A stretch of 64,000 nucleotides of DNA from KK5 sp034043675 (GCF_034043675.1 NZ_JAXCLA010000012.1:1-64000), one strand, 5' to 3'; numbered from the stretch's first letter, positions 18,421 through 26,527 are shown. The notes: a model not told the origin generated them from the sequence alone. Numbers and translations are program-made.

Positions 18421-19409
18421 GCCGCGATGGCTTCCGGCTCACGCCACTTGGCGCAGACGCAACGCTCGCATTCGGGCCGACGGCCGGCGGCGATGTTCCC
18501 GCGCAGCTGGCGCATGAAGGGCGTGTTCAGCGCGGCGGCCAGGTCGGTGGTCGGTGGCGCCGGCGGACCGGGGATGAAGAAGCAGGGCCGCAACTGGCCA
18601 TCGGCCTGTACGACGGCCGAGAACGCCGGTGCATTGCAGCGCACCGGCGGAAACGCCCCCTGGCCGGCGAGCGCCGCGTAGTAGGCGTGCAGGCGGCGCA
18701 GCTTCGGCGGCGATTCCTCGATGAAGCGTTGGGCGAAGGTGCTTGCTTCGCCGCGTTCGAGCGCGTCGAGCACGTCGGCAAAGTCATCCAGGTCCGCGCC
18801 GGTGATCGCGATGTCCGCAGCGCCGCCTTGCCCCGGCTCGCGGCCGAAGGCCTCGGCGTTGCCGAGATCGGCCGCGAGGAAGGAGACGCTCGCCGCACCG
18901 AGCTCGCGAGCCAGTGCCACGAAGCGCGGCAGCGCGCGGAAGTTGCCGCGCTGCACCGTCACGCGCAGCCCCACCTGCGCACCGGCGTGCACCGCGGCGT
19001 GAATGCCTTTGCAGACGGCATCGAAGGCATCGACCCCGCGGATGGCCGCATAACTCTCACGATCGGCGCCATCGAGCGAGACGGTGACCCGCTCGAAGCG
19101 CTCCGCCGCCGCCTGCGCATGCTTGGCCAGCGCGAGGCCCGCGGTGAGCAGCCACAGGCGCAGACCCTGTGCGCGCAGCCGGTCGGCGATGGCGGCCCAT
19201 TCGGGATGCAGCAGCGGCTCACCCCCCGAGATCAGTACCTCGCGCGTGCCGAGGTCCTTCAGGCCGGGCAGCAACGCATCGAGCTGCTCCATGCTCATGT
19301 CGCGCCGGCCGGTGCGCCAGTAGTCGCAGCTGATGCAGCGCGAGTTGCAGCGCTCCGTCAGATAGAGCGTCAGCAGCGACAGCGACTGCAGGGGCTCAGA
19401 AGAAAGCAT
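18417..19409 (-). CDS. Radical SAM/SPASM-like protein
   Basis: Protein of 330 residues with the cluster motif ERCNSRCISCDYW (CxxxCxxC) near the N-terminus, the conserved SGGEPLLHPEW of the core, and a C-terminal cysteine set (VRCNAPAF, LRPCFF, RRPECERCVCAKW) that resembles a SPASM or twitch domain carrying an auxiliary cluster. Such proteins modify peptides or act as MoaA/PqqE-like enzymes; no precursor peptide gene was found beside it. ATG 19409 was chosen because the upstream extension lies inside the barrel gene; the remaining overlap is 14 bases. Confidence 0.82.
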   Translation of the reverse strand: MLSSEPLQSLSLLTLYLTERCNSRCISCDYWRTGRRDMSMEQLDALLPGLKDLGTREVLISGGEPLLHPEWAAIADRLRAQGLRLWLLTAGLALAKHAQAAAERFERVTVSLDGADRESYAAIRGVDAFDAVCKGIHAAVHAGAQVGLRVTVQRGNFRALPRFVALARELGAASVSFLAADLGNAEAFGREPGQGGAADIAITGADLDDFADVLDALERGEASTFAQRFIEESPPKLRRLHAYYAALAGQGAFPPVRCNAPAFSAVVQADGQLRPCFFIPGPPAPPTTDLAAALNTPFMRQLRGNIAAGRRPECERCVCAKWREPEAIAA

Positions 19410-20478
19410 GGAGTTCGGCGAACAGGGTTCGCCGGTTGTCCACCGCGTTCTGCGGGATGCCGCCATACCAGCGGTAGCCGCCGCGCAGCTGCATGAAGCC
19501 GATCGGCGTGTACTCGTAGACCAGGCTGTAGCGGACCTTGTCGTCGTGGCTGACGTGGGTGTCCGGGTCCAGCCATTCGCTGCTCAGCTTCAGGTTGTGG
19601 CCCTTGATCACCAGCCAGTTCGCTTCCAGCAGGCTCGCGGTCTGGCGGCGCCGGCCTTCCGGGAAGCCCTCGTCGCTGACGTAGTCCAGCTCGGCCAGCC
19701 AGGCGACCGGCCCGGTCGTCGTGCCGGCGAACAGGCCCCAGGCGTCGCGGCCGCCGGCGGTGGACTGCACCTTCGCCGTCGATGCGCCCAGGCGCCCCCA
19801 GGACTGCAGCCACATCACCTGGCCGGTGAGCTGGTGGCCGCGCACGGAGCCCTTGTTGCCGGGGCCGTCGCTGTAGACCAGCTGGGCCGACCAGTCGCCC
19901 TTGTCCATGCCGAACTCGACGCCCTTGTCGGGAACCGTCATGCTGATGCCGCTGAGCTGGCGCACGAAGGCCGTGTTGTCCTGCAGCCGCCAGCCGAAGG
20001 GCAGGTAGAACTGGCCGGCCTTGGCGTACCAGCTGCCGTCCGAGGTCTGCAGCCGCAGATAGGCCTCCTGGCGCAGCGACTTGCCCGGCGCCACCTGTTC
20101 GTCGATGTAGGCGCCGAGGCGGTTGTCCAGCAGCTGCAGATCGGCATAGAGCCGGGTCTGCTCGTTGCCGGAGACGCGCGTGCTCGGCTGGCCGCTGACG
20201 TGGGTCTCGGTCGAGTCGGTGCGCAGGTCGCCGCCCACGCGCAGCCAGCTCGCCAGGCTGCCTGTCCACGAGGACATCGGTGCCGGTGCGGGGTTCGCCG
20301 CGATCACGTTCTGCACGAAGGTCTGGCCCAGCGCGGTGCGCAGGCCGCCGCCGCTCGGGTTGACGTGGCAGGCGGAGCACTTGAGTCCGTAGCGGATGGC
20401 CAGGTAGGGCTCCGCCTGCGCGGTGACGGACGCCAGCAGGCCGATGACCAGCGCGAGCAGCAGGTGGATCGCCCTCAT
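19396..20478 (-). CDS. Outer-membrane beta-barrel with N-terminal monoheme motif
   Basis: Exported protein of 360 residues. After a signal peptide (ending near TAQAEPY) comes one c-type heme motif, CSACH, followed by NPSGGGLRTALG. The rest is a series of amphipathic, aromatic-rich strands (ADLQLLDNRLGAYIDE, WYAKAGQFYLPFGW, SAQLVYSDG, RYSLVYEYTPIGFMQLRGGYRWY) ending in a terminal Phe, as in porins. This cytochrome-porin order recalls Cyc2-type outer-membrane electron carriers, although the barrel is shorter and homology is not shown. The start at ATG 20478 overlaps the stop of the cytochrome lipoprotein by 4 bases, and the 3' end overlaps the SPASM gene. Confidence 0.7.
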   Translation of the reverse strand: MRAIHLLLALVIGLLASVTAQAEPYLAIRYGLKCSACHVNPSGGGLRTALGQTFVQNVIAANPAPAPMSSWTGSLASWLRVGGDLRTDSTETHVSGQPSTRVSGNEQTRLYADLQLLDNRLGAYIDEQVAPGKSLRQEAYLRLQTSDGSWYAKAGQFYLPFGWRLQDNTAFVRQLSGISMTVPDKGVEFGMDKGDWSAQLVYSDGPGNKGSVRGHQLTGQVMWLQSWGRLGASTAKVQSTAGGRDAWGLFAGTTTGPVAWLAELDYVSDEGFPEGRRRQTASLLEANWLVIKGHNLKLSSEWLDPDTHVSHDDKVRYSLVYEYTPIGFMQLRGGYRWYGGIPQNAVDNRRTLFAELHAFF

Positions 20479-20927
20479 GGTGCCGCTCCTTCGGCGATCC
20501 ACTGGCGGATCACGGCGATCGTGGCGTCATCCAGGTAGGGGCCGCCGAACGGCATCCGCGCGCCGACGGCGGCATGGCCCTCGATCTTCTGGATCAGGTA
20601 GCTGTTGTCCGGATCGCCCGGCGCGATGCGCTTCAGCGAAGACACCTCGGCGCTGGAGACGCCGACCGTCATCGCGTAGGCATTGCCGGCGTCCAGCCGC
20701 AGGCCTTGCGGCGCCGAGCCGCCGGCGTGGCAGGCCGCGCAGATCGGCGTGAACACGTGCGACTGTATCGACGTGTAGTTGGGCAGCAGCGGGCCGCCGG
20801 GATCGGCGCCTTCGCCGATCGGCCGCCCGTTGGCATCGAGCCCTTCCCCGCTGCCGCCACCACATGCGTCGACCAGTGCGACGATCAAAACACAAAGGGC
20901 AATCCGCCCCACCCAAGCCAGCCGCAT
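20475..20927 (-). CDS. Lipoprotein c-type cytochrome, monoheme
   Basis: Exported protein of about 150 residues. The signal peptide ends at a lipobox-like VALVDAC, followed by a Gly-rich linker. A single heme motif CAACH sits in FTPICAACHAGGSAPQGL, with a likely distal Met in ARMPFGGPYL; the C-terminal DATIAVIRQWIAEGA helix is typical of small planctomycete-type cytochrome c domains. The second of two adjacent Met codons (20927) is preferred because GGAGG then lies 5 bases upstream; the first (20930) is only 2 bases from it. It is the first gene of the overlapping series that continues with the heme-barrel protein. Confidence 0.75.
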   Translation of the reverse strand: MRLAWVGRIALCVLIVALVDACGGGSGEGLDANGRPIGEGADPGGPLLPNYTSIQSHVFTPICAACHAGGSAPQGLRLDAGNAYAMTVGVSSAEVSSLKRIAPGDPDNSYLIQKIEGHAAVGARMPFGGPYLDDATIAVIRQWIAEGAAP

Positions 20928-20994
20928 CATGACCTCCGAGTCCGTCGAGATTGCCGGTTAGTACCGGCGCGACGGTCAGGGGTTCAAGTGCGGA

Positions 20995-21699
20995 CTAGAA
21001 GCTGGTTGAGAGACCGAGTACGAGGGCGTTGCGCCGGCGCTCGGTCATCCAGGTGTACGGGCCGCCGCGGCTGACGGCGACCCAGGAGAGCTGCAGTTCC
21101 ACGGACTGCACTTGCCAGGCTAGGCCCAGGCGCGAATCGAAGCGGGTGTCGCCGTGCGTGATCCCGTAGTCGCCGCGGGAACCGTTCAGCGCGCCCAGGT
21201 GGGCGCTGGCCATCAGGGTCTTGCGCAGCGGCCAGTTGAAGTTGAGTTCGCCGTAGACGCTGTGCTGGCCGGTGCCGTAGTAATCGTTGGCGTAGTGCAG
21301 CCGGGCGGACCAGCGCTCGCCGAGCAGGCCGGCGTAGAGCTCACCGAAGTCGTAGCGCGTGATCGAGGCGTAGTGGTTGAACTGCAGGCCGGCCTCGGCA
21401 TCCAGGCCGGGCGCCAGGTTCACGACGCGGCCCCCATAGGCGCTGATCACGTTGCTGCTGTGTTCCGAGAACTTAGCCCGCATCGCCGTCCCGCCGCCGT
21501 ACCAGCCGCCGTTGCCGTCGTAGGCCAGCGTCAGCTGCGCGGCCGGCTTGTCGTCGCTGTACGAGAGGCCGCGGTCGCGCGCGTCAGACTGGATGGACAC
21601 AGTCCCGCCAAGCTCGGCCAATGCCGGCGGCGTGATGCTGGCGAGGAGCCATGCCAGGGATGCGGTCGTGGCCGCGCGGTTCGGAGATCCGAAGGACAT
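20995..21699 (-). CDS. TorF-type putative porin
   Basis: Exported barrel protein of 234 residues with signal peptide (ending near ALAELGG) and alternating hydrophobic/aromatic strands, ending in a C-terminal Phe. The first mature segment (GTVSIQSDARDRGLSYSDDKPAAQLTL) matches the start of the family of conserved putative porins of about 230-250 residues (TorF/TIGR02001-like). It is the last gene of the sigma/anti-sigma/subtilase operon: its ATG shares one base with the stop of the protease gene (TAATG). It may be the target or channel of the envelope system encoded upstream. Confidence 0.7.
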   Translation of the reverse strand: MSFGSPNRAATTASLAWLLASITPPALAELGGTVSIQSDARDRGLSYSDDKPAAQLTLAYDGNGGWYGGGTAMRAKFSEHSSNVISAYGGRVVNLAPGLDAEAGLQFNHYASITRYDFGELYAGLLGERWSARLHYANDYYGTGQHSVYGELNFNWPLRKTLMASAHLGALNGSRGDYGITHGDTRFDSRLGLAWQVQSVELQLSWVAVSRGGPYTWMTERRRNALVLGLSTSF

Positions 21700-22937
21700 T
21701 ACTCCGAAGTTTGCCCCAGAGTCACGGCTCCACAGCTTGGCGAGGGTGAACGGGCGCGCCGCGCGAGCGTGGCGCAGGTGTCGATCCGGCCGGATTTGTC
21801 CAGCACCAACATCTTGCCCAGGTCCTTGGGCTGCCCACCGCCGAGTTCACGCAGCAGGGCCACCAGCCCGGCTGCATGGGCCGACGCGAACGACGATCCG
21901 TTGACCAAGGTCCAACCGCCGTTGGGCGTCGTGGCCGGCACGTCGCGCCCCGGCGCCAGCACCGCGCCCGCGGGCAGCGGTGGCGCGCTGCCCACGGCGA
22001 GCACGCCGGCGTGGTCGGCCGGAAAGCGCTCACCCTCCTCGCTGCCCACGGCGGCCACCACGGCGATGCCGCGCGCCACGGCCTCGTCGATCAGGCGGCC
22101 CAGCAGCCGGTCGTCGGGGCCGCCCAGACTCATGTTGATGACCTCGGCGCGCTGCTGGATCGCCTCGTGCAGGGCCTTGGCGAGCGAGAGCGTGGTGCAC
22201 AGCGTGAGCGCGGCGCCCTCCTGCCAGCAGGCGCGCAGAGCCAGCAGGCTGGCGCGCGGCGCCACGCCAAGGATGCCCTGCCGGTTGTCGGCGCGCGCGG
22301 CGATGATGCCGGCCACCGCCGTGCCGTGGGCCTCGCCCTGCAGCGGGCGGCCGTCGACGAAGTTCTCGTTGAGCACGACCTGGCCCAGCAGGTCGGGGTG
22401 CTCGCTGGAGACGCCGCTGTCGATCACGGCCACGCGCGTGCCGCGGCCGGTGGCGAGGCTGTGGAGCTGCGTCAGGTGCCACTGCGCGGCGGCGGGCTGC
22501 GTGGGGTAGAGCGTCTTGTTCTCGCCGGGAGCTTCCGCCGCCTGGCCGCGGTAGAGATTCTCGGTCTGCGCCCAGGCCACGCGCTTGTCGTTCGACAGCG
22601 TGCGCGCGACCTCGGCCGCGCTGTGCGTTCCGCCTTCGGGCACGCGCATGACGAAGCAGTCGACACCGACCAGCGGCATCGCCCATTCGTCCTGCAGCTC
22701 CAGCGCGTAGTCGCGCGCCAGGTCGGCCGCCAGGCGCTTGCGGGCCTGAAGGCCGACGGCGTCGCCGTAGTGGCCGGCGTAGCTGCTGTCGGGCCGATAG
22801 TGCGGCCGCGGCAGGCGCAGCATCACGAGCAGTTGCTGTTCCTGCGCTTGCGGCGTGGGCACTGCCTGCGCCGCCACGGCCGGGCCGGCGATCCAGGCCG
22901 CGGCCGCCAGCAGGAGCAGGCGAAGAAAGCGCTTCAT
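21699..22937 (-). CDS. Subtilisin-like S8 serine protease, exported
   Basis: Secreted protease of 412 residues. Signal peptide about residues 1-23, N-terminal prodomain about 30-130, then the S8 catalytic domain. The Asp box is VAVIDSGVSSEHPDL, the His box GEAHGTAVAGIIAAR, the oxyanion region VINMSLGG, and the Ser box NGSSFASAHAAGL (usually GTSMA; here the residue after Ser is Phe). All three catalytic residues are present. ATG 22937 overlaps the stop of the anti-sigma gene by 4 bases, which couples their translation. Given the context, the anti-sigma factor or an envelope protein is a likely substrate (inference). Confidence 0.88.
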   Translation of the reverse strand: MKRFLRLLLLAAAAWIAGPAVAAQAVPTPQAQEQQLLVMLRLPRPHYRPDSSYAGHYGDAVGLQARKRLAADLARDYALELQDEWAMPLVGVDCFVMRVPEGGTHSAAEVARTLSNDKRVAWAQTENLYRGQAAEAPGENKTLYPTQPAAAQWHLTQLHSLATGRGTRVAVIDSGVSSEHPDLLGQVVLNENFVDGRPLQGEAHGTAVAGIIAARADNRQGILGVAPRASLLALRACWQEGAALTLCTTLSLAKALHEAIQQRAEVINMSLGGPDDRLLGRLIDEAVARGIAVVAAVGSEEGERFPADHAGVLAVGSAPPLPAGAVLAPGRDVPATTPNGGWTLVNGSSFASAHAAGLVALLRELGGGQPKDLGKMLVLDKSGRIDTCATLARRARSPSPSCGAVTLGQTSE

Positions 22938-23566
22938 GGCTGGGCCGGCGGCGGGGGTGGATCGAGCGATTCGGCCAGGGACACGACTGGCTCGGCGCGC
23001 AGGGCGGCCAGCGCCGGCGCGCCGCCGGGCAGGTGCAACCGGTACGCGCCGCTCTCGGTCGGGCCGCCCACCACCTGCGCACGATGGGCCAGCAGCGCCT
23101 TGCGGATGCCGGCTTCGTCCACTCCGGGGCGGAACATCACGATCGTTTCGGCATGCACGGTCTCGGCCGGCATGCCGGCGGCGGACAGGCCCTTGTACGG
23201 CGCCAGCGCTTCCGGCGCGGGCCGGGCGACGACGAAGACCAGCGCCACGATCGCCACGCCCTGCAGACCGAGCGCCCAGGGCATCCAGCCGCGCTTTGCT
23301 TTCTCCGGCGCCTGCTCGTTCATCAGGCGGCGCATGCGATGCAGCGCGGCCTCGGTGTTGAGTGCGGGCTCCTCGCGGCTGTCGGCCAGTGCGGCCTGCA
23401 GCGAGCGCTCGGCTTCCAGCTCGCTGCGGCAAGCGGCGCAGTGCTGCAGGTGCTCGCGCACCAGGCTCATTTCCTCGCCGGACAGGCGTTCGCGTGAGTA
23501 CCAGGGCAGCAGCGCCAGCACGGCCTGGTGGGGATCGGTTTCGAGGGGGACGACGACATTGCTCAT
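22934..23566 (-). CDS. Zinc-finger anti-sigma factor with periplasmic prodomain-like region
   Basis: Membrane protein of 210 residues. The N-terminal cytoplasmic domain has the anti-sigma zinc-binding pattern REHLQHCAACR (H-x3-C-x2-C). One transmembrane helix follows near residues 95-115 (MPWALGLQGVAIVALVFVV). The periplasmic part contains VMFRPGVDEAGIRKALLAHR then RLHLPGG, which resembles the short prodomain or inhibitor-like fold preceding subtilases. Start at ATG 23566, preceded by AGGAGAG at proper distance. It lies between the ECF sigma gene (19 bases) and the subtilase gene (4-base overlap). Confidence 0.82.
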   Translation of the reverse strand: MSNVVVPLETDPHQAVLALLPWYSRERLSGEEMSLVREHLQHCAACRSELEAERSLQAALADSREEPALNTEAALHRMRRLMNEQAPEKAKRGWMPWALGLQGVAIVALVFVVARPAPEALAPYKGLSAAGMPAETVHAETIVMFRPGVDEAGIRKALLAHRAQVVGGPTESGAYRLHLPGGAPALAALRAEPVVSLAESLDPPPPPAQP

Positions 23567-23585
23567 ATGACTCTCCTGGCGCTTC

Positions 23586-24203
23586 TCATTCGCCCAGGTC
23601 TTCCAACAGCCCGCGCAGGCGGCGCCGCGCATAGAACATGCGCGTCTTCACCGTCTCGGGCGGGCAACCGACGATTTCGGCAATCTCCGCATGGCTCATG
23701 TCCTGGAAATAGCACAGCTCGACCACCGCGCGGTGATCCACGCTCAGCGCGCTCATCGCCTCCTGCAGCCGGCGGCGCAGCTGCACGAAGCCGATCGCCG
23801 ACTCCGGGCCCGGCGCGGAATCGGCCGTTTCCGGCAGGTCCGAATCGTCGGCCGGCAGGTCCTGCCGCGACAAAGCCTTCAGCGCCTTGCGGTAAGCGAT
23901 GCCGAAGATCCAGGTGGACAGCTTGCTACGTCCGTCGAAGGCGTCGGCGCGGCGCCAGACGACCATCATCGTGTCGTTCAGCACCTCTTCCACCACCTGG
24001 TCGCCCTGGCGGATCATGTGCAGCAGGAAGCGCTGCAGCCGGGGGTGGTAGAGGCGGTAGAGCTCCTCGAAAGACTTCTGCCGGCCCTGCCGCACCCCTT
24101 GGAAAAGAAACATTTCCGCGGCATCGGGCGCGCCGCCGGGCGGCACTGCCCCTTCCCTGGACAGGCCCGGTTGCGTCGTCTTGCGCAGGATCCGGTTCAA
24201 CAT
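23586..24203 (-). CDS. ECF-type RNA polymerase sigma factor
   Basis: Sigma-70 family ECF factor of 205 residues. Region 2 covers FEELYRLYHPRLQRFLLHMI to KLSTWIFGIAYRKAL, and region 4 is VELCYFQDMSHAEIAEIVGCPPETVKTRMFYARRRL, a clear helix-turn-helix. The N-terminal 30 residues are extra and Pro-rich. It heads the operon sigma, anti-sigma, subtilase, porin. The regulated promoters were not identified with confidence. Confidence 0.93.
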   Translation of the reverse strand: MLNRILRKTTQPGLSREGAVPPGGAPDAAEMFLFQGVRQGRQKSFEELYRLYHPRLQRFLLHMIRQGDQVVEEVLNDTMMVVWRRADAFDGRSKLSTWIFGIAYRKALKALSRQDLPADDSDLPETADSAPGPESAIGFVQLRRRLQEAMSALSVDHRAVVELCYFQDMSHAEIAEIVGCPPETVKTRMFYARRRLRGLLEDLGE

Positions 24204-24332
24204 GCGTAGATTCTCCTCCGCATGAATTCCCGCCCGGCGCCTGAAGGTTCAAAGTGCCGCCCGCCGGCTCGCTTGACCGTCCGCCGCCCGCGTGCCACGC
24301 TCGCGGCCTGGTTTCCAGGCGTGGAGGTTTGC

Positions 24333-25049
24333 ATGAAGCCGTTGTCGATCGCCATCCTGTCGCTGGCCGGTGCCGCCCTGATTCCGGCGCAAGCGTCCAC
24401 CGCCACATTCGACGACCTCCCCACCCCGCCGCCGCTGACCAGCTCGACCGGCCTTTTCTACGCCAACGGCGACAGCTCGATCTACCAGGGCGTCACGTGG
24501 GACAGCCGCTTCGTCGTCGTCGGCGACGAGGCGCGGGTGGATCCGGTGACGCCGGGGCCGCTGTTCGGCATCCCGCACTCCGGCCACTACTTCCTGACCA
24601 ACGGGGGCGATGGCACCGGCAACGACGGCCTGCTGATCACAACGGGCATGGTGCTGACCGGCGCCTGGTTCGGCCGCAACGAGTACTACGGCTTCGGCGC
24701 CGGGTCGGACCAGGTGACGATCAGCGCGCTGGGCACGGGCGGCACGGCGCTGATGTCGGTCGTGTTCGACCTGCCGGCGCCGGCCGTGGCGGGCCAGCCC
24801 GGGGTCATGGGCTTCGTCGACACCAGTGCGTTCGCAACCTTGGCGGGCATCACCGGCTACCGGATCGACCGGCACGAGACCGGCGACCTGACCGGCAACT
24901 GGGTGGCCGACGACTTCACCTTCGAGCCGGCCGCCGTCGTGCCGGAGCCGGCGTCGGCGGCCCTGCTGCTCGCCGGGCTGCTGGCTGTGCTTACTTCTGC
25001 TCGGCGAGTTTCTTCAGATTCGCCAGGCCGGACTGGTAGACGCCGGTGA
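24333..25049 (+). CDS. PEP-CTERM sorting-domain protein
   Basis: Exported protein of 238 residues with signal peptide (MKPLSIAILSLAGAALIPAQAS) and a C-terminal sorting signal VVPEPASAALLLAGLLAVL followed by Arg residues, the VPEP-TM-basic tripartite signal recognised by exosortase. The central region is Gly/Thr-rich beta structure without catalytic motifs. Expected fate is cleavage at PEP and release with extracellular polymer. GGAGG lies 5 bases before ATG 24333. Its last 59 bases overlap the 3' end of the convergent mxaD-like gene. No exosortase gene is in the window. Confidence 0.8.
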   Translation: MKPLSIAILSLAGAALIPAQASTATFDDLPTPPPLTSSTGLFYANGDSSIYQGVTWDSRFVVVGDEARVDPVTPGPLFGIPHSGHYFLTNGGDGTGNDGLLITTGMVLTGAWFGRNEYYGFGAGSDQVTISALGTGGTALMSVVFDLPAPAVAGQPGVMGFVDTSAFATLAGITGYRIDRHETGDLTGNWVADDFTFEPAAVVPEPASAALLLAGLLAVLTSARRVSSDSPGRTGRRR

Positions 25050-25536
25050 TCGCGGCCACCGCGGCGTCGTCGTTCAGTTCCGGCGGCGGCTCGTTGCCCG
25101 GGTGTCCGCGGTAGAAGGCGCCGCGCCATTCGACGACGGTCTTGCCCGCGTCGGCGCCCTCGCCGGCCGTGACGCTGATCGTCGAGGTGTAGTTGGTCAC
25201 CGGCAGCGCGCCGCCGTCCTTGGCGCGGTAGCTGTACTTCATGCCGGCGTCGTCGTAGCGCTCGATCGTCTCGGTCAGCTCGCCTCCGCCCTTGAGCTTC
25301 AACGAGCGCACCGAGCCGACTGCATTGCCCTGGCTGGCCGGGCTTTCGGCGATGGCGGGGTGCCAGTCCTTCAGCGAGTCGAAGTTCTTGATGCGGGCCC
25401 AGACGGCGGCCGGCGGCGCATCAATGGTCACGCTCTCGGTCACCTTCTGGCGGGTCGGCCCGTGGGCGAGGGCGGCCAGCGGTGCGAGGGCGAGCAGGGC
25501 CAGCAAAGTAGCGGCGAGTTTTCTGCGTGTGTTCAC
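24991..25536 (-). CDS. mxaD: MxaD-like SRPBCC periplasmic protein
   Basis: Exported protein of 181 residues: signal peptide to about residue 24 (ALAHGPTRQ), then an SRPBCC (START/Bet v 1-like) domain with VTIDAPPAAVWARIKNFDSLKDWHP, typical of MxaD of methanol oxidation clusters. MxaD is periplasmic and in Methylobacterium affects coupling of methanol dehydrogenase with its cytochrome. Here it is the last gene on the xoxF strand, 31 bases after the beta-propeller gene. The symbol is assigned on fold, export and context. Confidence 0.75.
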   Translation of the reverse strand: MNTRRKLAATLLALLALAPLAALAHGPTRQKVTESVTIDAPPAAVWARIKNFDSLKDWHPAIAESPASQGNAVGSVRSLKLKGGGELTETIERYDDAGMKYSYRAKDGGALPVTNYTSTISVTAGEGADAGKTVVEWRGAFYRGHPGNEPPPELNDDAAVAAITGVYQSGLANLKKLAEQK

Positions 25537-25567
25537 GACTTGTTGTCTCCTTGTTGTCGATGAAATG

Positions 25568-26527
25568 TCAGGGCGGCGTCGGTGCGCCGATGAAGGCGCC
25601 GAAGCCGCGGCTGTTCTTGCCGGTGCGGATGCGGCGCAGCTCGCGGCCGCTGGCGGCGTCCAGCACGCTGACTGCGTCGTCCATCCAGTTGACGACGTAG
25701 ACCTTGTCCTCGTACGCGGCGATGCCCTCGGGGTAGCCGAAGCCTTCCAGCGTGCGCAGCGGCGCCAAAGTGGCGGCGTCGATCACCGAGACGCTGTCCT
25801 CGTGCTGGTTGCTCACATAGAGCAACGAGCCGCCCGCGGCCAGCGCGGCGCCGTAAGGCGCCTTGCCGACGTGAAGCGTGGCCGTCACCGACATCGCGCC
25901 TGGCTTGGAGAGGTCGATCACCGAGACATCGTCGCTCAGCACGTTGAGCGCGTAGAGGCGCTTGCGCGGCGCATCCAGCAGCAACGCGAACGGATGGGTG
26001 CCGACCTTGGCGCGGGCGACGACCTTACGCTCGCGCAGGCTGACGGCCGCCACGCTGTCGTCGTCGCGCTCGGCCACGTAGACGATGTCGCCGCCGTCAT
26101 TCGCCACGCCGGCCGGCGCGTGGCCCACGGCGATGCGGGCCACTGGTTGCGTCGCCGTGCCGCCGGTGTCGAACACCAGCAGCTCGTTGGCATACCAGTC
26201 GGCGACGAAGAGCTGCCTGCCGTCCGGCGCCGCATCGATGCCGACCGGCCCTTGGCCGGCCTGCAAGGTGCGCACGACCGACTGGCTGGCCATGTCGATC
26301 ACCGAGATGTCGCGGCTGTCCGGATTCGAGATGAAGGCCCGCCCGCCCGCCGCGACCACGCCGGCCGGCGAGCGCCCCACCGGCACGGTGGCGACGACTC
26401 TTTGCTGCGCCAGGTCGATCACCGAGACGTCGTGGCTGCCCTGGTTGGTGATGTAGGCGAAGGGCGCGGCGAAGGCGGACGCCGCGCAGCCGAAGGCGAT
26501 GCCCAGGAGGGCGCCGATGCAGCGCAC
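25568..26527 (-). CDS. YVTN-family beta-propeller protein, periplasmic
   Basis: Exported protein of 319 residues with signal peptide (IAFGCAASAFA) and about seven repeats of the YVTN type: FAYITNQGSHDVSVIDL, AFISNPDSRDISVIDM, IVYVAERDDDSVAAVSL, LLYVSNQHEDSVSVIDA, KVYVVNWMDDAVSVLDA. Beta-propellers of this type often accompany PQQ-dependent alcohol dehydrogenases; the role is unknown and may be assembly or interaction. A GTG start at 26527 is preferred: it follows the upstream stop by 2 bases, leads directly into the signal peptide, and no ATG is available before the mature region. Confidence 0.8.
   Translation of the reverse strand: MRCIGALLGIAFGCAASAFAAPFAYITNQGSHDVSVIDLAQQRVVATVPVGRSPAGVVAAGGRAFISNPDSRDISVIDMASQSVVRTLQAGQGPVGIDAAPDGRQLFVADWYANELLVFDTGGTATQPVARIAVGHAPAGVANDGGDIVYVAERDDDSVAAVSLRERKVVARAKVGTHPFALLLDAPRKRLYALNVLSDDVSVIDLSKPGAMSVTATLHVGKAPYGAALAAGGSLLYVSNQHEDSVSVIDAATLAPLRTLEGFGYPEGIAAYEDKVYVVNWMDDAVSVLDAASGRELRRIRTGKNSRGFGAFIGAPTPP

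Noticed and set aside
20995..21699. Possible autotransporter or toxin next to the subtilase
   Set aside because: The 234-residue protein has only barrel-like strands and a terminal Phe, with no passenger domain.
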